From Ulva prolifera (taxonomy: Eukaryota > Chlorophyta > Ulvophyceae > Ulvales > Ulvaceae), in assembly GCA_023078555.1 (NCBI GenBank), contig CM041196.1, forward strand, positions 10,124,985 through 10,188,984: a stretch of DNA of 64,000 nt. Direction: 5' to 3'. Every line of letters begins with the position of its first letter. Positions within the stretch are counted from its first letter, which is position 1. Below the pieces are notes generated by a model. The model ran no database searches. It saw only the letters and a list, made by a program, of their open reading frames with translations, and was not told where the DNA came from. Both the position numbers and the translations under genes were made by a program. Below are positions 12,289-23,704 of the stretch, one piece after another.

Positions 12289-12341
12289 AGTTACGAGGAT
12301 ACAGCCGGCAAGGCGGGCAGCACCGCGAAAGAAGCAAGCAG
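12289..12341 (+). repeat. GGGCAGCACCG-type dispersed repeat
   Basis: About 50 bp nearly identical to 42369-42421. Both read GTTAC-AGGATA, then GGCAAGRCGGGCAGCACCG, then CGAAAGAAGCAAGCAG, with unrelated sequence on both sides. Confidence 0.75.
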
Positions 12342-12915
12342 GCTTGGGTGTGTTGTGCCGGTGTCCTCTTTTCTCTGCGTGCATGCGCTCCGGGGTGCAT
12401 ATGCATGCGCATGAAGGCTGCCACATCGTCCGTCCTGCCTCGGATAGTACATGAAGGCTGTCGCGTCGGCAGCTGAAGCGCAAGCTGCAGGTCATGAACA
12501 ACAGTCTGGGCTGCTGATGTCATTAATGGCTGTTGCTACAAGTCTGCGCCGTGGATGCAGGGGGACAGGCGAGGTGGTCCACTGCTGTGCACGGAGCAGC
12601 TGCTTCAGAGAGGTGGTGCACATGCACTACAAGCACACAGTCTGGGACCACATGTAGTTGTGCATATGTCTGATGTATATTCAGTAGGCTCTGGTTTCGA
12701 GCGGATGTGCCCAGCTGTTTGGCGCCCCAAGCCCGTGCTGTCACAGAGCACTCGGTTGGTCTGCAGGTTGCCTGGCATGAGCTCGGGCATACACAGAGAA
12801 GTTCTGTGATTTCCCAAGATGAAATCGTTTGAAGGGAGCAGTGACGGCTCCGATCACCAGCTGGCTGCAGCGTCAGCTACTCCAGCTCATTGATTTCAGC
12901 AAGATGATACTGCAG

Positions 12916-13168
12916 AGTGCGTTTCACCTGGCACAATCGTGTGTTGTGTAAAAGGCATGGCGTACACTGCATGATGGTGAAAGCAGACACAAGGAAGAAG
13001 GACAAGACGTTCCATGGTCGCTCAGCAAAGTGGAAGGACAAGGTCCTCGGTATGGATAACGCAGCTGTAGTGGAGGGACCATCGAGCGGTGCAAGGCCAG
13101 CTCTGCAGCCCCTCGTGAATGACAGATCTGCTACGATAGCCGGGGATCAAGTAGTCTTCGATCACATG
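12916..13168 (+). CDS. candidate internal exon of an unrecognised gene
   Basis: 84 open codons between a good acceptor (ACTGCAG, 12909-12915) and a perfect donor (ATG|GTGAGT at 13169). There is no ATG near the start, so this would be an internal exon or a fragment. The product is basic in the first half (KADTRKKDKTFHGRSAKWKD) with no domain I recognise. I could not find convincing partner exons either side, so it may be a relic. It lies upstream of the tandem array but shares no visible sequence with it. Confidence 0.27.
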
Positions 13169-14258
13169 GTGAGTTTATTGGAGAGTGGACTCAGTGGAGT
13201 CTAGATTGCACTGGGCTCGCACAATGTAGTGGTGGTGATTGTGTAAGTCATGACCATGCACTCTCGCGCCAAAGCTTATCACACCTCATCGATCTTTTTT
13301 TCCTCCTGGTGATCGATCAGTAACTGCTATCTCTTTCGCTGGCTGTGACAAGACGGGTCATGACAGTGCAGTCGCATGCAGTGCACTTGTACGTATCTAC
13401 AGCATGCAGACCGATCTCCTGGTGCGTGAAGTCCTCGGCTCGCGTTTAACAAAAGTCAAATGTTCGTTTGAAGCTGCACTGCCAACATCGACGTGCCATT
13501 GGGCAATGCTGCCGCTCAACGGTCAGGCGACGCCACAGAGGCACCACGAGGCATAAAAAATTTCGCCGCGAAGGCAGAGTATCACAAGATAACAACCATT
13601 GACGCTTTGTAGCGATTTTGCTGCTGTCTTGATGCTCATGAATGGTTTTAGGACGTGACAGCACGCTAGCGAGGGTGGCGTGGTCACCACAGCGCTGGGA
13701 GAATAACACGGGGGTATCCAGTTGGGCCAGCTACATTCACGAGATGTTCTTCCTATTCGTTTCGCGAGCGATCGAGTCGGAGTGCGTGTCAATTGTACGA
13801 ATGTAGACTGCTTACCTTTGCACCAATGTTGTCGTGAACAGCCAATCGCGTACTGCTTTACCCAGTTGCTCTTTACCCGTTGACATAGTTTCACACACTG
13901 AATACAGAGCTGTGAACGCGACCAAGCAAGCACAGACCGAAGAAACACATACATATACTTGCTCAGACTTGGACTGACGTGGCGGCTGCTCTTGTTTGAT
14001 ACATCCGGTGCGTTGTCGCGCCCTTGCAAATTGCTGACACAAGGTCCTGGACCTGCGCAGTTGACCTTGGGAGCCCGTTGCACACAGACACAAGATTCAA
14101 GATTCCGTAAGATCTACACGAAACAGCCCTGGCCTGTGCCGCGCAGACAAGGCGTTCCTGGACGGAAAAGCAGGAGTCGAGCCGCTCGCGCACAGGCACC
14201 TGCTTACACCGTGCTCTGTCCACTAGCTGAGCTGCTATCAACCACAACAACCAGGGCG
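13169..14258. other. upstream region of array copy A
   Basis: No gene seen. It contains the conserved upstream blocks shared by the array copies: GCGAGCGATCGAGTCGGAGT at about 13764, GTGAACAGCCAATCGCG at 13836, and GGGAGCCCGTTGCACACAG just before copy A. These are the best candidates for a shared promoter. Confidence 0.5.
13760..13860 (+). promoter_or_regulatory. conserved upstream block of the array genes (copy A)
   Basis: Blocks GCGAGCGATCGAGTCGGAGT then GTGTCAATTGTACGA, followed by GTGAACAGCCAATCGCGTAC. Related sequence lies at similar distance (about 430-560 bp) upstream of copies C, D, E and F, so it was duplicated with the genes and has been kept. Promoter function is inferred. Confidence 0.4.
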
Positions 14259-16932
14259 ATGCAACAGCAGCGAAGAGGGCTAGCTCTCACGCTCTCCCAG
14301 CACGTTCTGGAGTTGCTGATTCTCGCAGCAGTTGCGCATGGAAGACGGGGTGGCGGTGGGGGCATCGGTGGTGATGGGGGTGTCGGTAGTGGTGCGGGAG
14401 GCGGTGGTGGAGCCGGCTTCAGCGGCAGCAGTGTTGGTGGTAGCAGCACGCGGGCCGTCGTCATGCACAGTTGCATCTTCCTTGTTGTCTTTGGTTGCGG
14501 TGTCTGCTGCTTGTGCATCTGGCAGCGTGGCCTGGGGCGGAATCGCGGCCGGCCGCGGGAGGCTCCGCCCGTGGCCTACACGCCAACAGCAGCCGGCGCG
14601 GCTGCTGTCGCAGCAGCCAAGAAACACTGGGCCGCCTTCGTGAGGAGCCAGGGCGCTGCGCCCGCGAGCCCACTGCCCCTCCCTCCACTCTCCGGCATCC
14701 CAGCTCGTACGGAGCCGGTGCGAAGCAGGAGCTGCGGTGCCGACTGGAGTGCCGACCTCCCAGCAAAGTGAGCTACCGCCCTTCCTCGCTAGCTAAGTCT
14801 GCAGCTGTCCAATACTGTACATCATGTGTATGGTACCGCCCGGCCTACCTGTTCTGCAGGCGTCCGGTGAGTTGAGGGTCCTACACCCTGCCTGCATATG
14901 CAGGGTCTATCTCTTCAATATGACGGGGTACTACACCGAGGCGAGGCGGTTCGAGCGCAAACACCCCGGCTGCGAAACCGCCGATGCAGCTTTGACCGGC
15001 AGCGGCGCTCGCTACGACAGCGACGTCAAGATCACCCTGTATCCTGCCACAAGCGCAGCAAGTGGCCTGTGGGTAGTGTGCGGCACTGGCAGGCACAGTT
15101 GCAGCAGAGTCAGCGGCATCTACAACCCCAGCACCGGCCGGTACGCCCCTGTCTGCCTGGCTACAGCATTGTTGGGTTTGCCTGGCAGCATTTTCAGGGC
15201 TGCCACCCAGAAATTGGAGGTTACGAACAGGAATTGTGATTCTATGTGGCTGGGCCTGACCCCCCAACATCGCCTCGCCAGTGCAGCTAGCTTCACGAAT
15301 GACTGGCCAGCATGAGCACGCCATGATGTGCAAACTGTGCTGCTCCATGCATGCCCGTTCCATTTGCCCTCTACCGAACATGCCGTGACGTGCAGACTGT
15401 GCTTTGAGCTGCAGCACTGCTGCCTGTACAACGCCTGCGAAGACCACGTGCATGCCATGCATGCATGCCACTGCATGTGGCATCGCAAAAAGCGTCTGTG
15501 CGCCGGGACGTGGAACAACGTGACACAGCACTACGCCAGGGAGAGCTATAGCTGCATATGTGGTGCAGGGTGGCATGGGAGGAAGTGTGTTCGGACGGTG
15601 TGGAGGCCATCTTCGCGGGGGAGCTCCTACAGGGCGTCGCCCCGGGCACGCAGCAAGCCGCCGCAGCCACCAAGGTCTCTGATGACATGGGCGCGGCGAC
15701 ATCTGTCGCAATTCGCGGGATGGGCGATGGTGACTCGGAGGCACAGAGTATTGTTGAGCTGCCGTGCAAGGCTGCGGGCGCGATGCCAGCGGCGCAGGCA
15801 CGCGAGCCGCTGTGGTTCCTTGTACGGGGAGCGTATGTGGCCAACACTCATGTCATCGGTGAGCTCCCACTTCTGGCCGTGTGCTGTGCTGCGTTGTCAG
15901 ACCTCTGAATTCAAGAGGTCTGCTGCTTCCGGGCCGCCCGTCACTGTACGTATGCATGAGTACCCTGCGCACCTGCGGTATCGTGGACCTCGGCACCGCT
16001 CCAGAGCTGTGCACGGACCTAAGTGGCATTGATGTTTGCTCTCGACATGCATTAATGTAGATTGTATGCATGTGCATCCGAAATTGATGCATTGTGGTCG
16101 CTGTGCGAGCTGTCTGAATCAGGCGCGGTTCGATCGCCCACATTGCGCCTTGCCGAAGAGGCAGTCGCTCCTCTGCCGGAGCTCGTCCTCTCCGTGTTGT
16201 TGGTGCCGGAGCTCGTCCTGCTAGGCCGCACTGTCAACAATCTGCTACAGCGGTGCGGGTCGCTGATGCTTGCTGGTCGCTGCATGGGCCACAAGCCCGG
16301 GGTTCCTCAGGTGCAGGGTTAGATCGCCACGTGGCATATCTGGCGCTGCCCTCCGGAACTTAAAGCTGAAAATTCCTGTAATAGTTCTATTTGATCGGAC
16401 TCGATGACCCAACAATGCTCACGTGCTGCTGGTCCCTCATGCACCCAAATAGTCTTCTGCGAGTCACCCCAATTCGCATCGGAGTGGCGGGCCGGCGTGT
16501 GCATGGCTCAGCTTTACCAGTGTTGGGTCGCCTTGCAGCATTTCCAGGTCGGCAAACCAGAAATCCGACCTGAATATTTGGCATTGTTACATATGATCGG
16601 GCCCGACGACCCAACACCGGCGTTTACGTGCGAGATGCTGTCCTGGTCAAGGGCAGAAACCGCGGCCGCCCAAGGCAAATGTAGGATGGAATGTGGGTTG
16701 ACCTCGAATGCGTGGTTGTGCAGGGGCGTTTGCTGGAGTGTGCCCAGGGGCGGAGGCCATGAGAGGGAAGAAACGCATGGCACTGTTCAAAGCGAGAGTG
16801 GCAAGCACAGCCCACCTTGACGGCCAGGTGGATGGCAGTTATGCCGAGTGCATGGCGAGGGGGCTGCCGTGGAGCTCGTGTGGGGAAGCTGTTGGGACTG
16901 CCGGGGAAGAACGTGTATGTAGCAATGTCTGA
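14259..16932 (+). CDS. array copy A: glycine-rich single-pass membrane protein
   Basis: Exons 14259-14767, 14904-15140, 15569-15858 and 16724-16932; 414 residues, in frame throughout. The signal peptide is MQQQRRGLALTLSQHVLELL onward. The Gly region is shorter and more mixed than in the other copies (Ser, Ala, Asp, Thr inserted). The membrane helix, about residues 70-90, is Cys-rich, and basic residues follow (GRNRGRPR), so the C-terminus is probably cytoplasmic. The ATG aligned with the start of copies C-E is lost here, so translation probably starts six residues later, at the MQQQ. The exon 2 donor is GTACGC rather than GTGAGC. The last exon lacks the usual ending and runs about 15 residues longer (to EERVCSNV). 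Intron 2 contains a degenerate MITE and intron 3 contains two. Confidence 0.7.
15166..15272. mobile_element. hAT-like MITE, degenerate, in intron 2 of copy A
   Basis: Core GCAGCATTTTCAGGGCTGCC and ACCCAGAAATT matches the family; ends decayed (ATTGTTGGGTTT on the left, CCCCCCAACAT on the right). Confidence 0.6.
16344..16417. mobile_element. hAT-like MITE, left-truncated, in intron 3 of copy A
   Basis: Right half only: GCTGAAAATTCCTG, then TTTGATCGGACTCGATGACC, ending CCAACAATG. It lies 100 bp before a fuller copy. Confidence 0.5.
16518..16619. mobile_element. hAT-like MITE in intron 3 of copy A
   Basis: 102 bp. It starts CAGTGTTGGGTCG and ends CGACCCAACACCG, an inverted terminal repeat of about 13 bp with one mismatch. 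It lies about 105 bp before the last exon, the same position as in copies B, C and E. Confidence 0.75.
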
Positions 16933-18438
16933 GCCGCTTTTTGGTGTTCAGCCAAGCGAGGGTAGGGAGCGATCCATCCTGGAGTGCATGTTTTCGCCAG
17001 AAGTCGTCTTTTAGAGTGCAGTGTAGTGCGTAAATGCTAGCAGTTGTGAAAGAGCAGTACATGAAGCATAGGAATCACATCTTGTAGATCAGCGTCTGCT
17101 CTACACTTCAACCTGGACCTACTTTCTGCTCAATCAATGCTGAAACGGACACCATGGGTACCATCATGCAACAGTGACCTCTTGTGAGAGCTGACACCAT
17201 TGGCAATGCCTTATGCAATCGCAAGTTTTTCTATAGTGACAGTGTGGAGGCATCTCACTATCATAGGACCCCTTGCCAGCGAGGCTGTTCCACTGGCATG
17301 AGGGTCGCACAGCGGCAAACGTGGCAGGTCAGGCATGATCACACAATCGCACATTGCAGCATGACGTGCTGGCGTTGTGCAAGCTATCGACGGCAACGCA
17401 AACGGCGGGAAAGTTGATTCTTCGACCCGATTCCGTATTGGTGTTGTGGACAAAGCCCGCCACACCATAAGGAGGAATTCACACAGGTACAGTGTTGATC
17501 CCATGCGTTGAGAGCAGGAAGAGCTATTGCCTGGGCAATCAAAGAAAGAAAAGTTCCAGACACGACTGAGCTCAGCTGAGGTCGAGTCTGCAAGTAGCAA
17601 TTCGGCATCTTGTTGCGTCTCACACACGATCACCACCGCTACTCGATCAGTGTTGGGGACGTGTGGAAACCATCCCGGCAACATCTAGGATATCCTGAGA
17701 TCAGGGCTTGGAGAGCCTTGATAGCTTCCCGGAGGTCGCTGTCTGAGAGGTCGCTGCTGCCCAGCTCACGATCGAACTGCAGCTCGCTTCTCATGAACAG
17801 CGCAATGCATGCTGCAGTATGCTGACAACAGCATCAAGAGCAGCTGTCGGGCCGACTGTGTGCAGTCTCATCCTTACAATGCCAGACAGGTGCGGGAGCG
17901 CTTCCAACAGCACGCCCAGCGAATATCGATGGCACTCAATCCAGGACCAAGCGCAATCGCTGCTGCACATCAGCGCAGGCCCGCCATCGATCCAGTTGCT
18001 GCTCTTCTGCGCTTTGCACGCGCTCGAGTCGGACAGCCGGCTCTTCGTGGACCGAAATCACGTTTTTCGTGTGCAACCAGTGTCGTGGATGTGACGTCGT
18101 TGCATAGAGTCGTTGCTGCACGGGACCGGGCTGCCCCGACGACTGCTTCTGTTCAGACTCTTCAGACTCTTCAGGTGTGGCACCAATGCTGGAAAAATTC
18201 CGGATGTCAAAGAAGTTCGGGTGTGAACCTGGAACTCAGTCAGCCCGGTGCATAGACAAAAACACATCTTGACCATCCTGTCAACTCAACCTGAGGTGTC
18301 ACTGACGTACCTCGCGCATGCAAGGCCACTGTCAACAAACTGGCAGCGTGTCAGCCACTGGACCAAGGCACTGGATGAGCTGCTCGATCAGGCACCAGTC
18401 TCTGTCAACTGACGCGGCCTGCTGTGCAGGCAAGGGTG
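16933..18438. other. spacer between array copies A and B
   Basis: No gene called. The first about 100 bp resemble the 3' flanks of copies C and E (GGCATGTTTTGGCCCAGA-like followed by GAGTGCAG), so they are probably 3' untranslated region. A minus-strand frame at 17211-17684 (157 codons) has no recognisable domain. Confidence 0.45.
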
Positions 18439-18974
18439 ATGGCACGGGCCATGCAACATCAGGTGAGCGCAGCGGCTCTCACGCTCCTCCATCACCTCCT
18501 CAAGCTGCTGCTACTCGCAGCACCGGTGCATAGTCAGCAGGGAGGTGATGGCCGTGGCGGGGGAGGTGGTGGGGGCGATGAAGCAGCCATCAGCGACGGC
18601 GTGCGGTGTGGGTAGCCAGCCAGCAGAGTGGTGCCACTGCAATCGCCCCGACACTCGGGCTGTGTACTGGGATCGGCTGTCTGTGTTTCTGCTGTAGCCT
18701 GGATGATGCTGAGCTACCTGTTACGAGCCGCGGCCGCCAGTTGCGGCGGAGGCGCTGAATTCCCTGGGACTGTCTGCCCGTGAAAATACACGACAACAGC
18801 AGCTGGCGAAGCTGCCGTAGCGGAGGCGAAGAAGCACTGGTGGAGCCTCATGAGAAGCCGGGGCGCTGTGCCCGCCGGCCCGCTCCGCCTCCCTCCACTC
18901 GGCCGCGTTTCCGCACATCTGGAGCCGGTGGGAAGCAACATCACACGCGTCGCCCAACGCAGTGAGCTCCGATG

Positions 18975-19165
18975 CGTACGTGCCCTACTGCCGCCACTGA
19001 TGAGTCCACAAGGTGAGCGTATACGTACACGCAACGGCATTCAGGTGGCCTGCATGCCTGCCTTTCCAGCCAGATCTGGCTGTCAACAGCCTTCACAGCG
19101 GCGTTCCCTACTGCCGCCACTGATGAGTCCACAAGGTGAGCGTCTACGTACATGCAACGGCATTC
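18975..19165. repeat. spaced direct duplication in intron 1 of copy B
   Basis: CTACTGCCGCCACTGATGAG, then TCCACAAGGTGAGCGT and CGTACAYGCAACGGCATTCA, occurs at about 18984-19045 and again at about 19109-19168. Both units contain the donor-like AAGGTGAGCG, so alternative donors were created. Confidence 0.75.
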
Positions 19166-19188
19166 AGCGGCACGCATGCAGTCACGTT

Positions 19189-19224
19189 TGGAAGTGTCAA
19201 TGTCCTCTCAAGGATACAGCTGAG
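19189..19224 (+). repeat. (TTTAC)n-tailed repeat, fragment
   Basis: GGAAGTGTCAATGTCC followed by AAGGATACAGCTGAG matches the middle of the family; both ends are missing. It abuts the 32-bp minisatellite. Confidence 0.45.
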
Positions 19225-19226
19225 TG

Positions 19227-19470
19227 CATCCAGATATACCGTTCTTGCTGGACATTCACATCCAGATATACCGTTCTTGCTGGACATTCACATCCAGATA
19301 TACCGTTCCTGCTGGACATTCACATCCAGACATACCGTTCTTGCTGGACATTCACATCCAGATATACCGTTCTTGCTGGACATTCACATCCAGATATACC
19401 GTTCTTGCTGGACATTCACATCCAGATATACCGTTCTTGCTGGACATTCACATCCAGATATACCGTTCTT
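19227..19470. repeat. 32-bp minisatellite, about 7.6 units
   Basis: Unit CATCCAGATATACCGTTCTT plus GCTGGACATTCA, starting at 19227 and repeating every 32 bases with rare changes. Because 32 is not a multiple of three, every frame stays open and gives false peptide repeats (SRYTVLAGHSHPDIPFLLDI). It is intronic in copy B. Confidence 0.92.
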
Positions 19471-19977
19471 GCTTGATCATGACCTTCACATCCAGCGGTT
19501 GGTGGACGGTGCGTGACTGCGCGCCGCACCAGCGCCACAACAACGCCATAATCTGTGGCGTAGGCACCAACCATCGCCGCATGCACCGCCGGCGCGAGCG
19601 GCGGTGGTGCCCCGCACGCCACACCGCAGCTGGTCCACACACTCGCGCATGCTGCAGGATACAACTACACCACGTTCGAGGTTGCTTCACCGAGGCCGAG
19701 AGGTTCGCGATGCTGGCCGCCTCCACCACAGTCGACGTGCCGGTGAAGAGCTGCAGTCAGCGGTGGAACAACACTGACATGGAGATCACACTGCATCCTC
19801 CGAGCGAGGCCGCCAGCGGCTTGTGGGCAGTGACAGGCTCTGGCAAGGACAGAGACAGCTGCTGCACAGTCAACGGCATGTACAGCCCCCTCACCGGCCG
19901 GTGAGCCCCCGCCTGCCTGACCTCCTCTTGCGCAGCTGCTCCATCATCGAATCATGATTACAGGCTGTGCGTTGCAA

Positions 19978-20012
19978 GGTCCAGGTCAGAGAGGCAGGTA
20001 GCACCGAAGGAA
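19978..20012 (+). repeat. GGGCAGCACCG-type dispersed repeat, fragment
   Basis: AAGGTCCAGGTCAGAGAGGC followed by AGGTAGCACCGAAGGAA, in intron 2 of copy B. Confidence 0.4.
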
Positions 20013-21058
20013 TCACGCATGTTGCAAGTGTACATGGTTTTGCACACGCATGCCTCGGTGGCGCTCACTGCTGAGCACGGCGTGATGTGTGGTATGTGCT
20101 GTGTGCTGTAGACCTGCTGCCAGTCGGCACGCTCCGTACGCACGCTATCACGTGCCGGCATGTGCTGCGAATTTTGTAGCACTGCCTGTGGCAATGTAGG
20201 GGTCAACAATTGTGGCCGCTATAGCACTGGATCGTTGCCCATCGGTCCAGCGGCGATACCAGTTGCGTCCCGCTCCGCGGCATAAACCGACGTGCATTTG
20301 ACTTCATTACGCCGAGGGACAATGTGGATGGGGAAGTACACCCGATCACGCTCAGGACGGAGGTGACCACACCTGAGGCGGAGCTGCGTGGTGCAGGGTG
20401 GCGTGGGAAGAGATCAGGCCGGCTGTAGGCCGTCTTTTGGTGGCCCAGGTGGGTGGGCGTCCCTGGCCGACACCGGCTGAAGGCCGTCATTGCCGGGGAG
20501 CTCCTACAGGGCGTCTCCATGGACTCGCTGAAGGCCTCGTCCGCCTCCCAGTCGACAAAGATCTCCGATGCGATGAGTGCAGCCTGAGGCGGTCGATGGG
20601 ATGGGCGACCTCGAATCGGAGGCGCAGAGTGTCATCGACATGCCCGGCAAGGCGTCAGCCTCAGCTTCTGCAGGCCAGCCGGCCGAGGCTCTGAGGTTCC
20701 TCGTGCGGGGCGCGTACGTGGCCAACACTCACGTTGTCGGTGAGCCCTTACTGCCACCTGTGCTGTGCTGTGCTACATGTGCTGAGCCGCCTGTGCTGCG
20801 CTGCGCCGTGCTGTGCTGCATGTGCTGTGCTGCCTGTGCTGCGCGATGCTGTGCTGTGCTGCAGCACCTCTGAGCAGGCCTCTGAGGGGTCTGCTGCTAC
20901 CTAGGTCTGGCCGGAATGCCTCACTGCAGCTGCACAGGCGGGGAGCGTCGCCCCGTCTGTGTCTTGTTTGATATTAAACGATGGTCCATCCGGAAATGAC
21001 GCGAGATAGGAGCACCTGTCCGCACGCTGCCAGCGGCGCGCAACTGAGCGGCTCACGG

Positions 21059-21163
21059 CACTGCTGGGCCGCTTTGCAGCATTTCCAGGGCTGCCACCTC
21101 GAAATCAAACCTGAGCACTGGAAATTGTTACACATCCTTGGGCCCGACACTGACCCAACACTG
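21059..21163. mobile_element. hAT-like MITE in intron 3 of copy B
   Basis: Core GCTTTGCAGCATTTCCAGGG; the right end TGACCCAACACTG is intact and the left end is decayed. Same position as in copies A, C and E. Confidence 0.65.
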
Positions 21164-21749
21164 CCGCCGTGCCCGTTGCGGACGCCACACAGGTGCAGCT
21201 CGGCGGCGACTGAGAGGGCTGGTTGTTTGCGCAGGCGCGCTTGCGGGAGTACTAGTGTGTCCGGCAGAGGAGGCTCTCAGCAGGGCAGACTGGGACAGGC
21301 TGCTACAGGACGCGAGGGACGTGAGCGTCGAGGGCAGCTGCGGGGAAGCTATGCCGAGTGCACGGCAAGGGGGCAAAGGGTGGAGCGCGAGCCGGTAGCG
21401 GGAGCGCGTCTCTGCCCCCCCTGGGATGAGCTCTAGACATCGCACCAAACACCTCTTTAAGTACCGGCCCAGCGAGCGCTGGGCCACTCAGAAAACATGT
21501 TGTGGGACTTTTGAGACATGTGTGATGTGATGTCTAGGTTTTATCCAGAATCTGGTGCTCCACCGCGGCAATAACACATAAGCCGGGCCGATGGCGTGTG
21601 GTCCCGTTCATGTTACCGATTCTTCTCTAGGATTCCTCTCCAGGATGTCGTTCAGTTTTACTTTTCTTTGCCTGCGCGACTGCATGTACTTGTGCTTAGC
21701 TTTATTTGAGCGCTGTATTTGGGGCACTGGAGGCTGGCGCACAGTGTTG

Positions 21750-21797
21750 GACTTTGACCATGTGTCAAGTCCAGTCACTTGACACATGGTCAAAGTC
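21750..21797. repeat. perfect hairpin, 21-bp arms
   Basis: GACTTTGACCATGTGTCAAG plus T and its exact inverse around a 6-base spacer (CCAGTC). It is not next to a called gene end. It could be a foldback element or a transcription or replication snap-back product. Confidence 0.9.
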
Positions 21798-23176
21798 AGG
21801 AGGTAGTCAAAGATGTATGTACGTATGAACTGCATGGGCTCTGCACCTCCCCTCCCCTCCCTCCCCTAGGCTGCATTGCCAGAGCCCAGGCAGCTGGGCT
21901 GCGGGTGCAGATGCGCCTCCCCTTGCCTGATGCCGACCAGGTATTGCTGGCTGGCTGGGTGGCCCTGGAAGAGGCTCTGACTTTCTCAGGCCTCAGCCCC
22001 AACTCCTCTGGAAGGATGGGTTTTCTGCCTTGATCCTGGTGGCTGTTTGCAGTGCAGTGAAGTCCCCCGTAAGTTAAACTGCACTCCTCGCACACCACGC
22101 AGTTGCGCCGCAAGTGAGAAGCAATTTATGCCACTGCATGGTACCTGCGAGTCCCTGACGCTGCCTCTATAATTGCATGCACATCATGATGTTAGCAGCC
22201 ACGACTTCGGGTATCTTGCCTAGGTATGGAGCTTGAGTCGCAGGTCAGGATAGTCTGGTAGCCTGTCATGAGAGCCTGTCACGAGAGTCTGTCACAGTCG
22301 GTCTAGACTGCTGGTGTCATCAATGGCTGTCTCTGCACCTGGGATGCAGTGAGATCAGCTCAAAGAGACCATGTGCTCGGACCTCTGCTCAGAGCGCCTG
22401 CTTTCGAGGTTGTGTACATGCATTACAACCAGGGAGGCAAATGGAGCTGCAGATGTTCGCATGGCACCATTGCAACGTCAGCACTTGTGAACACATGTAG
22501 AGTGGGCATCCAAAGCTTTCTGGTGTCTCAAGTCCATGTGGTAACACAAACCATGTACTCTGTCTGCAGGTAGCTAGGTGTGCGCTCAGGCCTGGCTTCA
22601 CAAAAGGTCGAGGTTGCCTGTGGTGAAAGAACAAAGCTTTGCAAAGGGGCATTCGCGGCGTCCGCAGCCAGCTGCTCGCCAGCTGTCACCGCGCTCCTCA
22701 CACCAGCTCCCACGCCACCTCAAGCTGCGCTCCTCACACACCGCGCACCTTCGCCGTAAGTGAAAACAAATGCATGACACCCGGTGACGCAGACGCACAT
22801 GGCACTGAATTGTGCGCAACCTCGTGCTCGGCGTGCTTAAAACCGCCTGACACTGGAGCGAAAGCGCATTGGCGTGAGCGACCCCAACTGCGCGTATTGG
22901 ACAAAAACACATTGTTGATCAACAGTGGACATAAGAAAGGATCGAGTGCAGCCGCAGCCACACATCGAGGCAGGTTGTAACGACTGTTAAGTCAAGAGAC
23001 ATAGAAAAGAGATCTGTCGTCCACCCTTTAAGGTCCAGCTGCTTATATACTATAAGACAGCCTGTGTACGACACCTGCCACAGTGTGCTGAGCTCAGCCC
23101 ACTGTTCACAGGTCCGTCTGCATCTGACACTGCACTCTGATACTGTACTCAAGACACCGACCGCTCTTGGTGTTCG

Positions 23177-23270
23177 CTGCGCAAGCGATCGATTCAGATT
23201 GCGTGTCAATCGTAGTATCGTGTTGCTGCTGTTGTCTGCACCAGTATCGGCACCAGTATCGGCGTGAATA
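23177..23270 (+). promoter_or_regulatory. conserved upstream block (copy C)
   Basis: GCGCAAGCGATCGATTCAGA, then TTGCGTGTCAATCGTA and TGTCTGCACCAGTATC, matching the block upstream of A and E. Confidence 0.4.
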
Positions 23271-23704
23271 GTCGATAGCGCACACTGCCGTGTTGGCGTC
23301 GTTTCACACGTTGGCTACAGGCAAGTATACGTGGCCAAGCAACCACGCTGCAACAAGAAACGCGTCCTTCTTAGTCTAGGATCGGGTTGACGTGACTACT
23401 GATCTTGTTTTCGTACGGCAGGTGTGTATTCGGCAGGTGTGCTGTCGCGCCATTGCTGGCGCAAAAACCCCGGATCCCGTGGCCTTGGGATACGGACAGC
23501 CCGTTGCATACAGTCTTCGACTTCAACAACGCATGGCTTTGATACAAAATGCCTTTGGCGTGAGCCTCGCGGACAACGCGCTTGTGGCCGGGTAGGCGAG
23601 ATCCGAGCCGCTGTGGCAAAGCCACCCTGTTCACATCATGCTCTGTCCATCAGCAAGCTGGGTCATAACAGCACCGATTATGCTGGGCTGCTGTGCAGGC
23701 ACAG

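Larger units (their letters stand above)
10448..12915. other. intergenic, repeat-containing stretch
   Basis: No supported gene. The longest frame (10550-11188, minus, 212 codons) has no recognisable domain and overlaps other frames, so I do not call it. The stretch contains copies of the GGGCAGCACCG repeat (10930-10965, 12289-12341), a 15-bp minisatellite (11686-11752), TGCATGCA clusters near 11400-11490 and a TATATATATATA run at 12045-12056. Confidence 0.45.
18439..21398 (+). pseudogene. array copy B: broken glycine-rich membrane protein gene
   Basis: All four exons can be aligned with the intact copies, but the frame is lost. Exon 1 starts MARAMQHQVS with a normal signal peptide, has a short Gly tract and hits a stop at 18613-18615 before the membrane helix. 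Its tail (about 18790-18961, TTAAGEAAVAEAKKHW) resumes out of frame. Exon 2 (19658-19900) is intact. Exon 3 (20397-20739) needs at least two frame changes, and GCC TGA GGC falls where the others read SEAVDGMG. The last exon (21235-21398) loses frame after DVSVEG, before the SYAECMA block. Exon 3 and the last exon share unusual segments with copy D (AEEAL and DVSVE), so B and D form a subtype. Intron 1 has grown a 32-bp minisatellite and a 125-bp spaced duplication. Confidence 0.75.
21399..23704. other. spacer between array copies B and C
   Basis: No gene called. It contains a 48-bp hairpin (21750-21797), a 13-bp triplet repeat near 22260-22300 (GAGAGCCTGTCAT-like), a stretch at 22640-22900 related to the 5' flanks of E and the relic (ACGCAGACGCACATGGCACT and GTGCTCGGCGTGC), and the conserved upstream block of copy C. 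Confidence 0.45.

Noticed and set aside
18990..19030. CTGATGAG followed by a possible stem, as in a hammerhead ribozyme core
   Set aside because: The second core element (GAAA after stem II) and complementary stems are missing in both duplicated copies.
19227..19470. Regular 32-bp repeats resembling a CRISPR array
   Set aside because: Units are directly adjacent without unique spacers, there are no cas genes, and the context is a eukaryotic intron.
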